A DNA stretch of 64,000 nucleotides from Luteolibacter sp. SL250. Lineage in GTDB: Bacteria; Verrucomicrobiota; Verrucomicrobiia; Verrucomicrobiales; Akkermansiaceae. The position numbers were made by a program, and so were the translations under genes. Positions within the stretch are counted from its first letter, which is position 1. Every line of letters starts with the position of its first letter. Under the pieces are notes generated by a model. The model was not told the origin of the DNA. It was given only the letters and a program-made list of their open reading frames with translations, and made no database searches. The stretch covers positions 1,550,001 through 1,614,000 of the forward strand of contig NZ_CP113054.1 in NCBI RefSeq assembly GCF_026625605.1, written 5' to 3'. Below are positions 1 to 8,301 of the stretch, one piece after another.

Positions 1-893
1 CGCATCGCCCCGCTGTTGTTGCGGTAGTCGTCGGCACTCCGCTGGAGGAGATCCCGGCGGAAGCGTTCGAGCGTGTCCTCAAGCTGTTGGTCACCCGCGA
101 AGTTGAGGGAACGGAACTGGTCGATGAACGAGGTGAGACGGTTGAGTGTCCGCTGGTGGATGCCATTCTCCGAGCCATTGATGGTGGCCAGTACATCGGT
201 GGCGAGCCTGGCGGTTTCCGTGCGGAGGGTCGCCACGCTTTCCCGGATGAAGCCGTCCAGATCGTTCTGGAGTCTGCGTGAGGCATCATCCGCGATCCGG
301 CGCCGTTGTTCCGCCACTTCCATCTGCTCGACCCCTTCCACGACATCCAGCCGGATGCTGTCGGGAGCGGCGACCTGGAATAAACGGACCTCGAAGGAGA
401 ACCGTCTGGCGATCCCCCCAGCGAACGGAAAGGACTGCTCGATGGTGGCGATCAGCCGTTCCGAACTTCCCTGGAGCAACGCCGCGGCATCCCGCCATTC
501 CGCGAGCGCTTTTTCACGGAGGGGAGTGTAGCCGGCGACGAAATCGAGGGTTTCCTCACGGAACTCCTCCCGGAAACGGTCCAGCTTGTCGGTGAGTTCC
601 GCCAGCCGGGGATTGGGAACGAACCTGGCGATGCCTCCGAGGAAGGGGAAGCTGCATGATTCGGTGAGCGCATGGGCGCGGGATTCGACCAGCGAGAACT
701 TCGACAGGGCTTCTCGGGGTATGAGACGCTTGTGGCCGAGCTGGATCAGCCGGTCGCTGACATTGGCGGGATCGAGTCCCAGGTCTTCGGCGGTCAGTTT
801 CTTGCAGCCCCGCCAGTAACGAATGCTGAGGGAGACGAGGACACCCCGGCGGCAGATCGCGTCGAGGAGCGGTTGGTTCGGTGGATTGGACAT
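1..893 (-). CDS. DUF3150-like protein, C-terminus cut by window edge
   Basis: An open frame of 297 codons runs from an ATG at 893 down to base 1 without a stop, so the C-terminus lies outside the window. The N-terminus has a basic, aromatic segment (SIRYWRGCKKL) followed by a helical, charged protein with no signal peptide or membrane segment. The pattern of a short 'GRKKL..EDLGLD' start followed by helices resembles DUF3150 proteins, which are known from plasmids and integrative elements, often beside CobS/CobT-like genes. No catalytic motif is visible and the function is unknown. It is the last visible gene of a minus-strand operon that starts near 2734. The family call comes from memory of the pattern. 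Confidence 0.6.
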   Translation of the reverse strand, partial: MSNPPNQPLLDAICRRGVLVSLSIRYWRGCKKLTAEDLGLDPANVSDRLIQLGHKRLIPREALSKFSLVESRAHALTESCSFPFLGGIARFVPNPRLAELTDKLDRFREEFREETLDFVAGYTPLREKALAEWRDAAALLQGSSERLIATIEQSFPFAGGIARRFSFEVRLFQVAAPDSIRLDVVEGVEQMEVAEQRRRIADDASRRLQNDLDGFIRESVATLRTETARLATDVLATINGSENGIHQRTLNRLTSFIDQFRSLNFAGDQQLEDTLERFRRDLLQRSADDYRNNSGAM

Positions 894-924
894 GATGGGA
901 TGGATGGTTGGTGTGGAAACGGAA

Positions 925-957
925 ACACCCGCCGGGCGGTGATGCCGGGGCGGGTGT
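925..957 (-). promoter_or_regulatory. Hairpin between small membrane gene and DUF3150-like gene
   Basis: A perfect 9-bp inverted repeat (ACACCCGCC / GGCGGGTGT) with a 15-base loop lies in the 94-base gap between the stop of the 48-residue gene and the ATG of the DUF3150-like gene. No T run follows on the minus strand, so it is more likely an mRNA processing or stability element than a terminator. Confidence 0.35.
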
Positions 958-987
958 GTTCCGAAGGTCGAGTGGGTTGGTTGGATG

Positions 988-1134
988 CTACGGAGACTTC
1001 CGCAGCGTGAGTGCGAACAGATACATCGCGAGGGCGCCTATCGTCATCGGCAGCCAGAAATCCGAGAAGATCTGGAAGCAGAGGGCGACGATGGCGATCA
1101 CAGCGAAGATGTGGATGTAATGGGATGGTTTCAT
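988..1134 (-). CDS. Small two-helix membrane protein (48 aa)
   Basis: A 48-codon frame begins with ATG at 1134 and ends with TAG. The protein has two hydrophobic segments, about residues 8-26 (IFAVIAIVALCFQIFSDFW) and 29-43, separated by a short loop, and ends with a basic RKSP tail. It starts 12 bases after the stop of the lipoprotein gene and reads the same way, which supports co-transcription. No family is recognised. In mobile elements, small membrane proteins of this kind often belong to conjugation or exclusion modules, but nothing in the sequence shows that here. Confidence 0.5.
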   Translation of the reverse strand: MKPSHYIHIFAVIAIVALCFQIFSDFWLPMTIGALAMYLFALTLRKSP

Positions 1135-1146
1135 GGGAACGGGGGA

Positions 1147-1332
1147 TCAGCGGAAACAACGGCCGACCGTCAGGACGACCATCGCTCCCAGGAAGCAGAA
1201 CCCGATCACCTTCAGTCCTTCCCCCACGGGACCGGTGTCGGTGACCCGGACAGGTGGTGGAGGTCTGGATGGCTCACAGGAGACACAGCCGAGAAAGGCG
1301 ATCAGCAGGAGAGGGAGGAGCACGGGTTTCAT
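1147..1332 (-). CDS. Small predicted lipoprotein (61 aa)
   Basis: The start at 1332 is chosen because AAGGAGG lies six bases upstream and because its ATG overlaps the TGA of the upstream nuclease-like gene (ATGA). The first 15 residues are a lysine plus a hydrophobic run ending in LGC, followed by another Cys at 19, consistent with a lipoprotein signal. A second hydrophobic segment lies near the C-terminus (about residues 42-57). The protein is probably anchored in the envelope; its role is unknown. Translational coupling ties it to the element's minus-strand operon. Confidence 0.6.
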   Translation of the reverse strand: MKPVLLPLLLIAFLGCVSCEPSRPPPPVRVTDTGPVGEGLKVIGFCFLGAMVVLTVGRCFR

Positions 1333-2180
1333 GCGGCCCTCCTTTCCATCACCCGCTCCGGGAGCCAGGCCGCGCATTCGCGTCGGTACTGGCACCAGGA
1401 ACACTGCATTCCCGGCTGAGGGTGGAACCTGTCCGAAACGATGCCCATGACGGCGGTTTCGAGCAGGGCGACCACCCGGTGTTTCCGGTGTTCGTCGGCG
1501 GGCGGGGATTTCACCCGGATCACCTGCGGTGTCTTGGTTTTCACCAGGAACACCAGATCCAGCGACGGGGGGCTTTCACCGATGGAGGCTTCCATGAGGA
1601 GCTGGTAGGACACCAGCTGGATCTCATGGTCGAAGACGGCGTGGGAGGAATCGGGTTTAGCCGCCGAGGATTTGAAGTCGACCGGGATGAGGTTTCCTTC
1701 GACCAGATCCATTGCCCCGGTGAGGGGAACGGAAAGGCCGGGGATCTCTTCAGTCAGTTTCACCTCGACGGCACGCGGAGGAACTTTGGGAACCTCCGGA
1801 CTGTCCAGATAGGCGGCGACGACACGCAACCCATCCTGACGGGCTTTCTCCCGCTCCTTGTCGTCCTTGTAGTTCACCGGCCCCTCGTCCCGCTCCAGGT
1901 CGCTGAATGCCTTCAGGAAGGCAGCTGAGACGGTCTCGGGGGAATCGTCGGTTCCACGCCATCGGGCCAGATGAAAGGCCTGCAATGCTGCGTGGACGGC
2001 TTTCCCCAGATGGAGGGCGACGGTGGTCTTCTTCCTGATGCAGGCCACCCGCTCGAAGTAGAAGCGGAGGGAACAGCTCAGGTAGGATTTCGCGGCGGAC
2101 GGGCTGATGTGATCCGGGAAGGTTCCCGCGCAAGCGGACAATCCCGTTTCAAAACGACCTGTGGATGCCGGAGCGATCAT
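1329..2180 (-). CDS. PD-(D/E)XK nuclease-family protein (RecB/Cas4-like)
   Basis: This 283-residue protein shows the RecB/Cas4-type nuclease pattern: 'SxxxSYLSCSLRFYFE' near residues 27-43, GKAVHAAL with a His at 63, then 'GAMDLVEGNLIPVDFKSS', which supplies the acidic residue and the D-x-K catalytic motif. Near the C-terminus CSWCQYRREC adds three cysteines which, with Cys36, could hold an Fe-S cluster as in AddB and Cas4. The family cleaves DNA ends or processes single strands. The start at 2180 has GGAAGGAGG upstream and overlaps the TGA of the preceding gene. No cas genes or repeat array lie nearby, so a CRISPR role is unlikely; a role in the element's recombination or replication is inferred. 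Confidence 0.75.
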   Translation of the reverse strand: MIAPASTGRFETGLSACAGTFPDHISPSAAKSYLSCSLRFYFERVACIRKKTTVALHLGKAVHAALQAFHLARWRGTDDSPETVSAAFLKAFSDLERDEGPVNYKDDKEREKARQDGLRVVAAYLDSPEVPKVPPRAVEVKLTEEIPGLSVPLTGAMDLVEGNLIPVDFKSSAAKPDSSHAVFDHEIQLVSYQLLMEASIGESPPSLDLVFLVKTKTPQVIRVKSPPADEHRKHRVVALLETAVMGIVSDRFHPQPGMQCSWCQYRRECAAWLPERVMERRAA

Positions 2181-2734
2181 CGTGCCCTCCTTCCGTTGGC
2201 ATACGCGGATCCATTGGTCCTTCGCTGGCCGCTGGTTTGCTGGGGAGGTTGGGACGAACCGTGGGTGTCCAACAGTTCGTCGATCAACCCGGAAGCTTCC
2301 ATTTTGTTGAGGGATTTGACTCCCTTGCCGAACCGCTCGTTGGAAAGCGCTTCGATGGAGGATTTGTCGAGCTGATGTTCCTCGACGACCCGGAGGATGA
2401 GATCCCGCTGTTTGTCGGAACATTTCCATACCGGACCCTGTGACCAGCCTGACGGATGGGCGGAACCGTTCTGCCTTGGGCGGGTGTGTCTGGGGGTAGT
2501 CGTCCGGTCAGGGGGAGGGGAATCGTCCATCCCGTAGTCCTGGGGCGGAACGAAGCCGGTGGATTGGATCTGCTCATCGACGTTGGTCTGGAGCAGTTGG
2601 TAAAGGCGTTCGGACTCGGCGGGGATGTCGTCGGTGGCCACCAGTTCCGTCTCCAGGGAAACGGAGAACTGGTGGGACGAGAACCCGGGAAGACCGAGCC
2701 GCTTGCAGTAGGTTGCGGTGAGCTTGATGGCCAT
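2177..2734 (-). CDS. Conserved-looking protein of unknown function (mobile-element operon)
   Basis: A 185-residue soluble protein and first gene of the minus-strand operon. Residues 1-60 (MAIKLTATYCKRLGLPGFSS...) look like a compact domain; residues about 70-105 are Pro/Thr/Arg-rich and probably disordered; residues 108-155 form a helical segment (KQRDLILRVVEEHQLD...) resembling a small three-helix domain. The tail is polar. I do not recognise the family. The stop overlaps the start of the PD-(D/E)XK gene (ATGA), so the two are probably made together. A strong hairpin with a T run sits 36 bases upstream of the start. Confidence 0.6.
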   Translation of the reverse strand: MAIKLTATYCKRLGLPGFSSHQFSVSLETELVATDDIPAESERLYQLLQTNVDEQIQSTGFVPPQDYGMDDSPPPDRTTTPRHTRPRQNGSAHPSGWSQGPVWKCSDKQRDLILRVVEEHQLDKSSIEALSNERFGKGVKSLNKMEASGLIDELLDTHGSSQPPQQTSGQRRTNGSAYANGRRAR

Positions 2735-2770
2735 GGTTTCGGTGGATGGGGTTGGAATCAGGGCAACAAA

Positions 2771-2795
2771 AAGCCCGGTCGTGATGACCGGGCTT
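2771..2795 (-). terminator. Strong intrinsic terminator-like hairpin upstream of the minus operon
   Basis: A perfect 10-bp stem (AAGCCCGGTC / GACCGGGCTT) with a 5-base loop is followed on the minus strand by TTTTTG. No convincing gene ends just upstream of it, and the first operon gene begins 36 bases after it, so it may be an attenuator in the operon's leader instead of an ordinary terminator. Confidence 0.6.
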
Positions 2796-2947
2796 CATGG
2801 AGCGGTTGGAGGCAGAGGTGCCTATTCAGAGGTATATAGCACGGAAGGGGCGGGAATTGCCTCCGGTGAATGGCCCCACCGTCCACCTCCTCCGTTGTCC
2901 CGTGGAGAGCGAAAATACAATTTGAATCCGACGGGAGGGGGTGTCGC

Positions 2948-3202
2948 GCGTGCAACAGGAGGAATATTGTCCCATTACGTTGATGATGAGTGCGTAGGGT
3001 TGTTGCAAGTTGATTTCAAGAGGGCAAATCGTGCAACAACTGCTGCACACATTCAGCGTGTTACAGATCTCGGCTTCAGATCGTGCAACCGCGTCCGACC
3101 CGGAGAACCGTCAATTCAGCCCGCATCCGTGCCTCAGGCGGATCCGCTCGGAGAGCTGCTTTCCATTTTGGCAACTCAGTGAAATCGGCGCTGTTGCACG
3201 AT
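2948..3202. promoter_or_regulatory. Cluster of ATCGTGCAAC-type repeats in a gene-free region
   Basis: The stretch 2735-3482 has no convincing gene on either strand. Within it, ATCGTGCAAC occurs at 3028-3037 and 3080-3089, its exact inverse at 3193-3202, a shorter version (GCGTGCAAC) at 2948-2956, and GTTGCA at 3002-3007. Repeated sites of this size between two divergent transcription units suggest binding by a regulator or replication/transfer initiator. Spacing is irregular, so a classical iteron origin is less likely than an operator region. Confidence 0.4.
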
Positions 3203-3482
3203 CGCAAAGAAGTCGGAGAGGTCGGAGGTCGGTGTCTACTAGGGAGGGATTGTCGGACAGGGAGGGAATCGCCAAATGACAGATTCACGTTCTGATATTC
3301 AGATGGTTACAACCGAGGATCGATCATGGGTGTCGCACTCTGGTGCTACAGATCAAGCAAAATCACCCTGTTCCCTTGTCGCGTGAAGCCGCAGATTGTA
3401 GCTGTTGACCTTCCTACTACGAGGACACCGCTCCACGCTCATTGCAGCTGGCAAATTGTTCTCGTCTTGACTCGGAGGTTCT

Positions 3483-6140
3483 GTGAATTTCGGTTCAAGA
3501 AAAATGACCCAATCCATCAAGACTCAAGCTTCTCCTGAAAATATCGGGCATCCCACGGGCGAGATTTCAGTGGAATTGAGCACCCGCTTCCTAGAGCACT
3601 TTAGCGAGCAGATGTATTCCTCGCCTCAGAAAGCGTTTGAGGAGCTTATTTCGAACAGCTGGGATGCAGGAGCTGACTACGTGGACGTCAGAATACCCGA
3701 TGACCTTTCCAATCCTTCAGCGACAATGTCCGTCCTCGACAACGGACATTCCATGAATGAGGAGGGCCTCCGGCAACTCTGGCACATAGCGTTTTCTCCC
3801 AAAAAAGGGAATCCGGTTTCTCACGGAAGAAAAGTCATTGGAAAATTTGGTATCGGTAAATTAGCCACTTACGTTCTCGCATCAAAAATGACTTACATCT
3901 GCCGAGCTGCAGACGGTGTTATTCGTCGGGTAACTATGGATTATGGCAGTATCGACGCGCAGAAAGATTCCGAGAAACTCATCAGAGACTTGAAGATCGA
4001 TTTGTTTGAAGTGAACGAATCGGAAGTATCGGAGGCCCTTGGTCCAGTTGAAGGTGGAGCGGAGATACTGGAAATCATCGCGAAAAATTTCCCGACCTCT
4101 CAGGCCCATACCTACGAAGACGAGTTCGGTGCACCGAAATCTACTCTCACTAAGGCTGCTAGCAACACGTGGACGCTTGTCATTCTATCAGAATTGAAGC
4201 CCGCCGGTCGCGCACTTAAAAAGGGAATTTTGGGCCGGATGCTTCAGGCTGCGTTGCCATTCGGAAGTGAGATGGGAATAAATATGAATGGAAGTCCATT
4301 GACCTCCTCAAAGGCAGCTTTGCCCAAAATGAAGGAGTGGCAAATAGGACCGGGTCTAGGCATTGACCATGTAGAAATTTACGATGAGTCAGAATCTCCA
4401 GCTGAGCAATCGGAAGCTAGTAATCCCACGATTCCCACAACCCCTAAGCGCTACACGGTCACTTACGGTTCTAATCCAGTTCCTCACGCCAATGTTGAAG
4501 GCATAGGTATGGTGACAGGTTGTTCAATCTTGTTCGAGGATCGTGTAGCAACGGGAAAAAGCGAAGAACGAGGCGCATCGAATGGATTTAGTGTTAATAT
4601 CTTAGGAAGAGTGGTTAACCAAGGTGATCCCAGCTTTGGAGAGAAGAATCTCAGCCACGCAGCATGGGCACGATTTCGAATGAATGTGAGGGCCGATGGC
4701 CTGAACGATCTAATAACAACAGATCGTGAAAAATTCAAAAACGATGAACGCCTGCTGGTTTTCAGAGCTTTCTTACGCCGAGTATTCAACAAAGCTCGGT
4801 CATTTTACGATAGCGATGCTAATGCAGGAATGCCCGACGGTGGAGATCTCTTGGTGAAATCTCTTGGAGTGCTCTCTCTAAACCCACTTCGTAACGTCGT
4901 CTCCGAAGCACTTAGATCCCATCAGCCTATGCTTCCTGGCCTTTTCGACGAGAGAGGAATCGGTGACAGGGAGGCTGCTCGCCGCTCATGGCAGGAGAAC
5001 ACTGGCGAAAATATCAAGTCCGCGCTCGACGTCGTGAAATACGAAAAGATCGATGACGACAGTTTTGTCCAATTTCGTATTTCTGACAATACTATAGTGG
5101 TCAACTCTGATCATCCCTTCGTTGTAGAGCATAGCCGCTCTAAAGCCGAAAAGGAACTAATGCGAACGATGGCTATGGTAAGCTTACTTTCGGACGTTTT
5201 CGCTCTGGATATCGGCATTGAACCGGCTGCCATTCAAAGCATTAGGGAGTATAGAGACCGACTTATGAGGTTCCGAGCAATGCAGTCCAGAAGTTCCGGG
5301 ACACATATTGCTAAGCTCCTTCTTCAGACTCAACACGATAGCGACAACAGTAAGTATCTTGAAGCCGTGCTTTCTGACGCACTTCGGTATCTTGGATTTC
5401 ACGTTGTAGACATGGCGAAGCCCGGAGAGCCGGAAGGCCTAGCTAAAGCCTTTGCATCTCCGAGCACTATCCTACCCACCGCGGCCGAGCCAAATCCTCC
5501 GCTTTACAGCTTTTCTTTTGATGCCAAGAGCACAAAACATGATCGAGCAGCCACAAACAATTTGAATCTTGCGGGCATAAGTGATCATATGAAGCAACAT
5601 AAGGCGAACTACGCCCTCGTTGTTGCGCCCGGATTTAGCGAGGGGTCCCTCGTGGCACGATGCACCCAGCAGCAAATTACTCCAATGATCGCCTCGGATC
5701 TTGGGAAGCTCCTTGAATACACGGTTCGTCACGGAGCCATACCACTGACGAAACTCCGGGAAATGTTTCAATTCTACGACCCCAATGACCTCTCTCGTTG
5801 GGTCGAGGAACTAGAGCCATGGCTGGTTCAACAACGACCTCTAACTCTAGATACCTTTTTGAAGGCTCTAGAACTCCTCAAAGGCAAAATACCTGATGCA
5901 TTGCCGGCAGAAATGATTGCCTATGTATGCAGAGAAAATTTAGGAGCGGTTTCGGTTGTTGGGCCTCACGTTGTTGCTCTTGCAAAGGGTTTGGCGATAC
6001 TCGTGCCAGACCTTGTAGGCGTGGATATCGACAAAATCGTGGTAAATGCTAATGCGGGGAAGGTAGCCGCTGCCGTAATGGCCCAGCTCGAAAAACTTCA
6101 CGACACAAACCCCATCGAAGACACGACGACAACAGTCTAA
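3483..6140 (+). CDS. GHKL (MutL/MORC-like) ATPase with probable PD-(D/E)XK nuclease domain
   Basis: This 885-residue protein starts at a GTG at 3483 preceded by GGAGG; an ATG seven codons later is the alternative. Residues about 25-230 carry the GHKL ATP-binding fold: the N box EELISNSWDA (53-62), DNG (86-88) and GKFGIGKLA (120-128). A long middle region follows. Residues about 615-720 read 'YLEAVLSDALRYLGFHVV', then FSFDAKST with Asp680-x-Lys682, then a predicted strand and helix, which matches a PD-(D/E)XK restriction-endonuclease core. The DNA methylase gene starts on the base after its stop codon. MutL/MORC-like ATPases in restriction-modification contexts have been predicted by comparative genomics, so a nucleotide-driven restriction subunit is the best guess. 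Base composition is clearly more AT-rich than in the host genes. Confidence 0.8.
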   Translation: MNFGSRKMTQSIKTQASPENIGHPTGEISVELSTRFLEHFSEQMYSSPQKAFEELISNSWDAGADYVDVRIPDDLSNPSATMSVLDNGHSMNEEGLRQLWHIAFSPKKGNPVSHGRKVIGKFGIGKLATYVLASKMTYICRAADGVIRRVTMDYGSIDAQKDSEKLIRDLKIDLFEVNESEVSEALGPVEGGAEILEIIAKNFPTSQAHTYEDEFGAPKSTLTKAASNTWTLVILSELKPAGRALKKGILGRMLQAALPFGSEMGINMNGSPLTSSKAALPKMKEWQIGPGLGIDHVEIYDESESPAEQSEASNPTIPTTPKRYTVTYGSNPVPHANVEGIGMVTGCSILFEDRVATGKSEERGASNGFSVNILGRVVNQGDPSFGEKNLSHAAWARFRMNVRADGLNDLITTDREKFKNDERLLVFRAFLRRVFNKARSFYDSDANAGMPDGGDLLVKSLGVLSLNPLRNVVSEALRSHQPMLPGLFDERGIGDREAARRSWQENTGENIKSALDVVKYEKIDDDSFVQFRISDNTIVVNSDHPFVVEHSRSKAEKELMRTMAMVSLLSDVFALDIGIEPAAIQSIREYRDRLMRFRAMQSRSSGTHIAKLLLQTQHDSDNSKYLEAVLSDALRYLGFHVVDMAKPGEPEGLAKAFASPSTILPTAAEPNPPLYSFSFDAKSTKHDRAATNNLNLAGISDHMKQHKANYALVVAPGFSEGSLVARCTQQQITPMIASDLGKLLEYTVRHGAIPLTKLREMFQFYDPNDLSRWVEELEPWLVQQRPLTLDTFLKALELLKGKIPDALPAEMIAYVCRENLGAVSVVGPHVVALAKGLAILVPDLVGVDIDKIVVNANAGKVAAAVMAQLEKLHDTNPIEDTTTTV

Positions 6141-7343
6141 ATGATTAAGCCTATTCATCCTTTTCCGGCTCGCATGGCTCCGAACCTAGCCATGGAGGAA
6201 TTATCCCGCTACCGGGACTCAATAATATTGGACCCAATGGCGGGGTCGGGAACCGTTCTAAAACACGCGTCGGTGGCAGGCAATCAAGCGATAGGGTTGG
6301 ATATGGACCCGCTTGCCGTGATGATGTCACAGGTATTCAACACCGGTTACGACCTTAATGAGGTGGCGATGATTCTCAAAAAAATTCTTAACCGAATCAA
6401 TGACTTCACCGATCAAGAAGTCGAACTCCCATGGATTGATGGAGATGCTGAAACCCTGAAATTTATCAAATTCTGGTTTGGCCCAAGACAAGAATTGGAA
6501 ATTCGCCGTATCATAAAAGCAATCAATGACATACAGCTTGAGAACCAAGCTCAGCATCTGCCGTCGTATTTCGATTTGATGAGAATTGCACTCAGTAGAA
6601 TCATTGTAACGAAGGAGAATGGCGCTTCTTTGGCAAGAGACGTTTCGCACAGTCGCCCTCACAAGGTGACGCATTGGTCGGTTTATGATGTGACAGCAGG
6701 TTTTCAGAAGTCACTGAGCAACATTTCAAAACTGCTAGAGCAAAATGGGGCTCATGGTCTCGTCAAAGTTTCCAGAGGGGATGCTCGGAATATGACGACC
6801 ATCGAAAATCGATCGATAGACTTGGTTTTCACCTCTCCCCCTTACCTAAACGCGATCGATTACATGCGGGGTCACAAATTAGCGCTCGTTTGGCTGGGTT
6901 ATACCTGCTCCGAGTTGCGAAAAATTCGCTCAAGCACTATCGGGGCAGAAAGGGGCCCAGAATCGAAAGAGGAGGTAGATACTTTCGAAAAAATTTGTGA
7001 TGAAATGCTGAGCGGATATGTGGTCGATCCTCGAACCCAGCAGATGATTACCCGATATGCCGGCGATTCATACCGTTTGATGTCCGAAATTTCCAGAACT
7101 TTGAAATCAGACGGAAAGGCGGTTCTGGTGGTTGGAGACTCATGCTTAAAGGGCGTTTTCATCAAAAATTCGGGCTGCTTCATTAAAGCGGCAGAAATGG
7201 TAGGAATGAGATTGTCGAAGAGAGCCGAAAGAGAAATTCCTGCAAATCGCAGATATCTTCCCATGCCGGCGAGGGACGGATCGCAGCTGGCGGCAAGGAT
7301 GAGGTCAGAAGTCGTGCTTACTTTCGAGTTTCCCGCGATCTAA
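6141..7343 (+). CDS. DNA methyltransferase (N4-cytosine or N6-adenine type)
   Basis: A 400-residue enzyme whose ATG directly follows the TAA of the GHKL gene. It has 'HPFPARMAP' at the N-terminus, the AdoMet-binding motif I DPMAGSGT (residues 31-38) and the catalytic motif IV TSPPY (231-235), typical of amino-methyltransferases acting on adenine N6 or cytosine N4. Nearly 190 residues separate the two motifs, long enough to hold a target-recognition domain, as in an alpha-class order. The C-terminal part (DGKAVLVVGD...) continues the Rossmann-like fold. It would mark host DNA against the neighbouring ATPase-nuclease. The gene shares that gene's AT-rich codon use. The target sequence cannot be read from the protein. 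Confidence 0.88.
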   Translation: MIKPIHPFPARMAPNLAMEELSRYRDSIILDPMAGSGTVLKHASVAGNQAIGLDMDPLAVMMSQVFNTGYDLNEVAMILKKILNRINDFTDQEVELPWIDGDAETLKFIKFWFGPRQELEIRRIIKAINDIQLENQAQHLPSYFDLMRIALSRIIVTKENGASLARDVSHSRPHKVTHWSVYDVTAGFQKSLSNISKLLEQNGAHGLVKVSRGDARNMTTIENRSIDLVFTSPPYLNAIDYMRGHKLALVWLGYTCSELRKIRSSTIGAERGPESKEEVDTFEKICDEMLSGYVVDPRTQQMITRYAGDSYRLMSEISRTLKSDGKAVLVVGDSCLKGVFIKNSGCFIKAAEMVGMRLSKRAEREIPANRRYLPMPARDGSQLAARMRSEVVLTFEFPAI

Positions 7344-7442
7344 ACATAGCTGAAGATATTCGGTTAGAAATTGCGAAAAGGACTACTACCACAGGAGGCA
7401 CGAGCGGCAGCAATCAAGGGTCGCCGCCCTTCCTCCAGACAT

Positions 7443-8082
7443 TCAGTTTGAAGCCAACACCGCTTTTACGCGCTGGACCGTGCTCGCTCCTCTTCTCGTA
7501 ATCTTGGCCGTATTTCGGACGGACTGTCCTGCTTTCAACTGGCGAACCACATCTCGATACTTCAAAAGCAATACCTTCTTTTCTAACACCGTTCCTTTTG
7601 GCCTGCCGAGCTTCCTTCCTTTTCTCCGAGCTTCTTCCAGCCCCGACTTGATCCGCACTGAAAGAGTCTCCACCTCGCTCCGCGCCATTTCAGCGAGCAA
7701 AGCGAGCATGATGGGCGCGGCGGGATTCCGTTTTCCGCTAGGGAGGAGGGTTTCGATGCCTTGGGCGTGCCAGTAGAGTGAGACTTGCAGCTCTTCCAAC
7801 GTCTCAACGAAGCGGTGAACGATGCTGTTCCGCCTCGCAAGGCGTGAAACTTCGTGAACAAGCACCTTTTGAATGCGCCCCTCCGCCGCAAGGTCCTCCG
7901 CACGACGCAAACCGGGGCGTTCGGATTCATCCGCGGCCTGAAATCGTTTCCCGGCAGATTTCGACGATCTCATAACCCTTCTTGTCCGCGTAAGCGGTCA
8001 ATTCGGACACTTGCCGGTCGGACTCCTGCCGATTGGAGGAGACACGAACGAGAAGGCATACGGGGATCAAGGTGGCAGGCAC
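7443..8082 (-). pseudogene. Serine recombinase (resolvase/invertase family), frameshifted
   Basis: Two reading frames together encode a serine recombinase. From a likely GTG at 8082 the first frame reads LLVRVSSNRQESDRQ, containing the catalytic serine region, and continues to 'CRETISGR' before TGA at 7927. The rest, in another frame down to 7443, has the family's 'VHEVSRLARRNS' segment, then the long helix and 'GRKLGRPKGT' that opens the C-terminal DNA-binding helix-turn-helix. The break lies in a GC-rich run near 7930-7940. It may be a true mutation or a base-calling error. The enzyme would catalyse site-specific DNA exchange, probably linked to the element. Its gene ends 99 bases from the methylase stop, convergent to it. 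Confidence 0.8.
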
Positions 8083-8301
8083 AGGTGAAAACTGCCAAAT
8101 GTATTCAAAAACTCATCTGAATAACCTGGTACACTTGGCAGGCCGCGAAAGCTAAAGTTGCGGCACGAAAGAGCCGTGAGGTCACGGATGAATTGAGAAT
8201 TTTCCCTTAATGAAGATTTCTAGGTATCGCTCCGCGACACGACTGGGCATGACGGAAAGGCTGGCGGAAGCCAGGCCGTCGGCGGTAATCTCAGTGGCCA
8301 A

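Noticed and set aside
1329..2180. Cas4 of a CRISPR system
   Set aside because: No repeat array or other cas gene is visible; RecB/Cas4-type nucleases are common on mobile elements.
2796..3482. Short open frames in the region upstream of the GHKL gene
   Set aside because: None has a ribosome site, domain or consistent codon use; the region looks regulatory.
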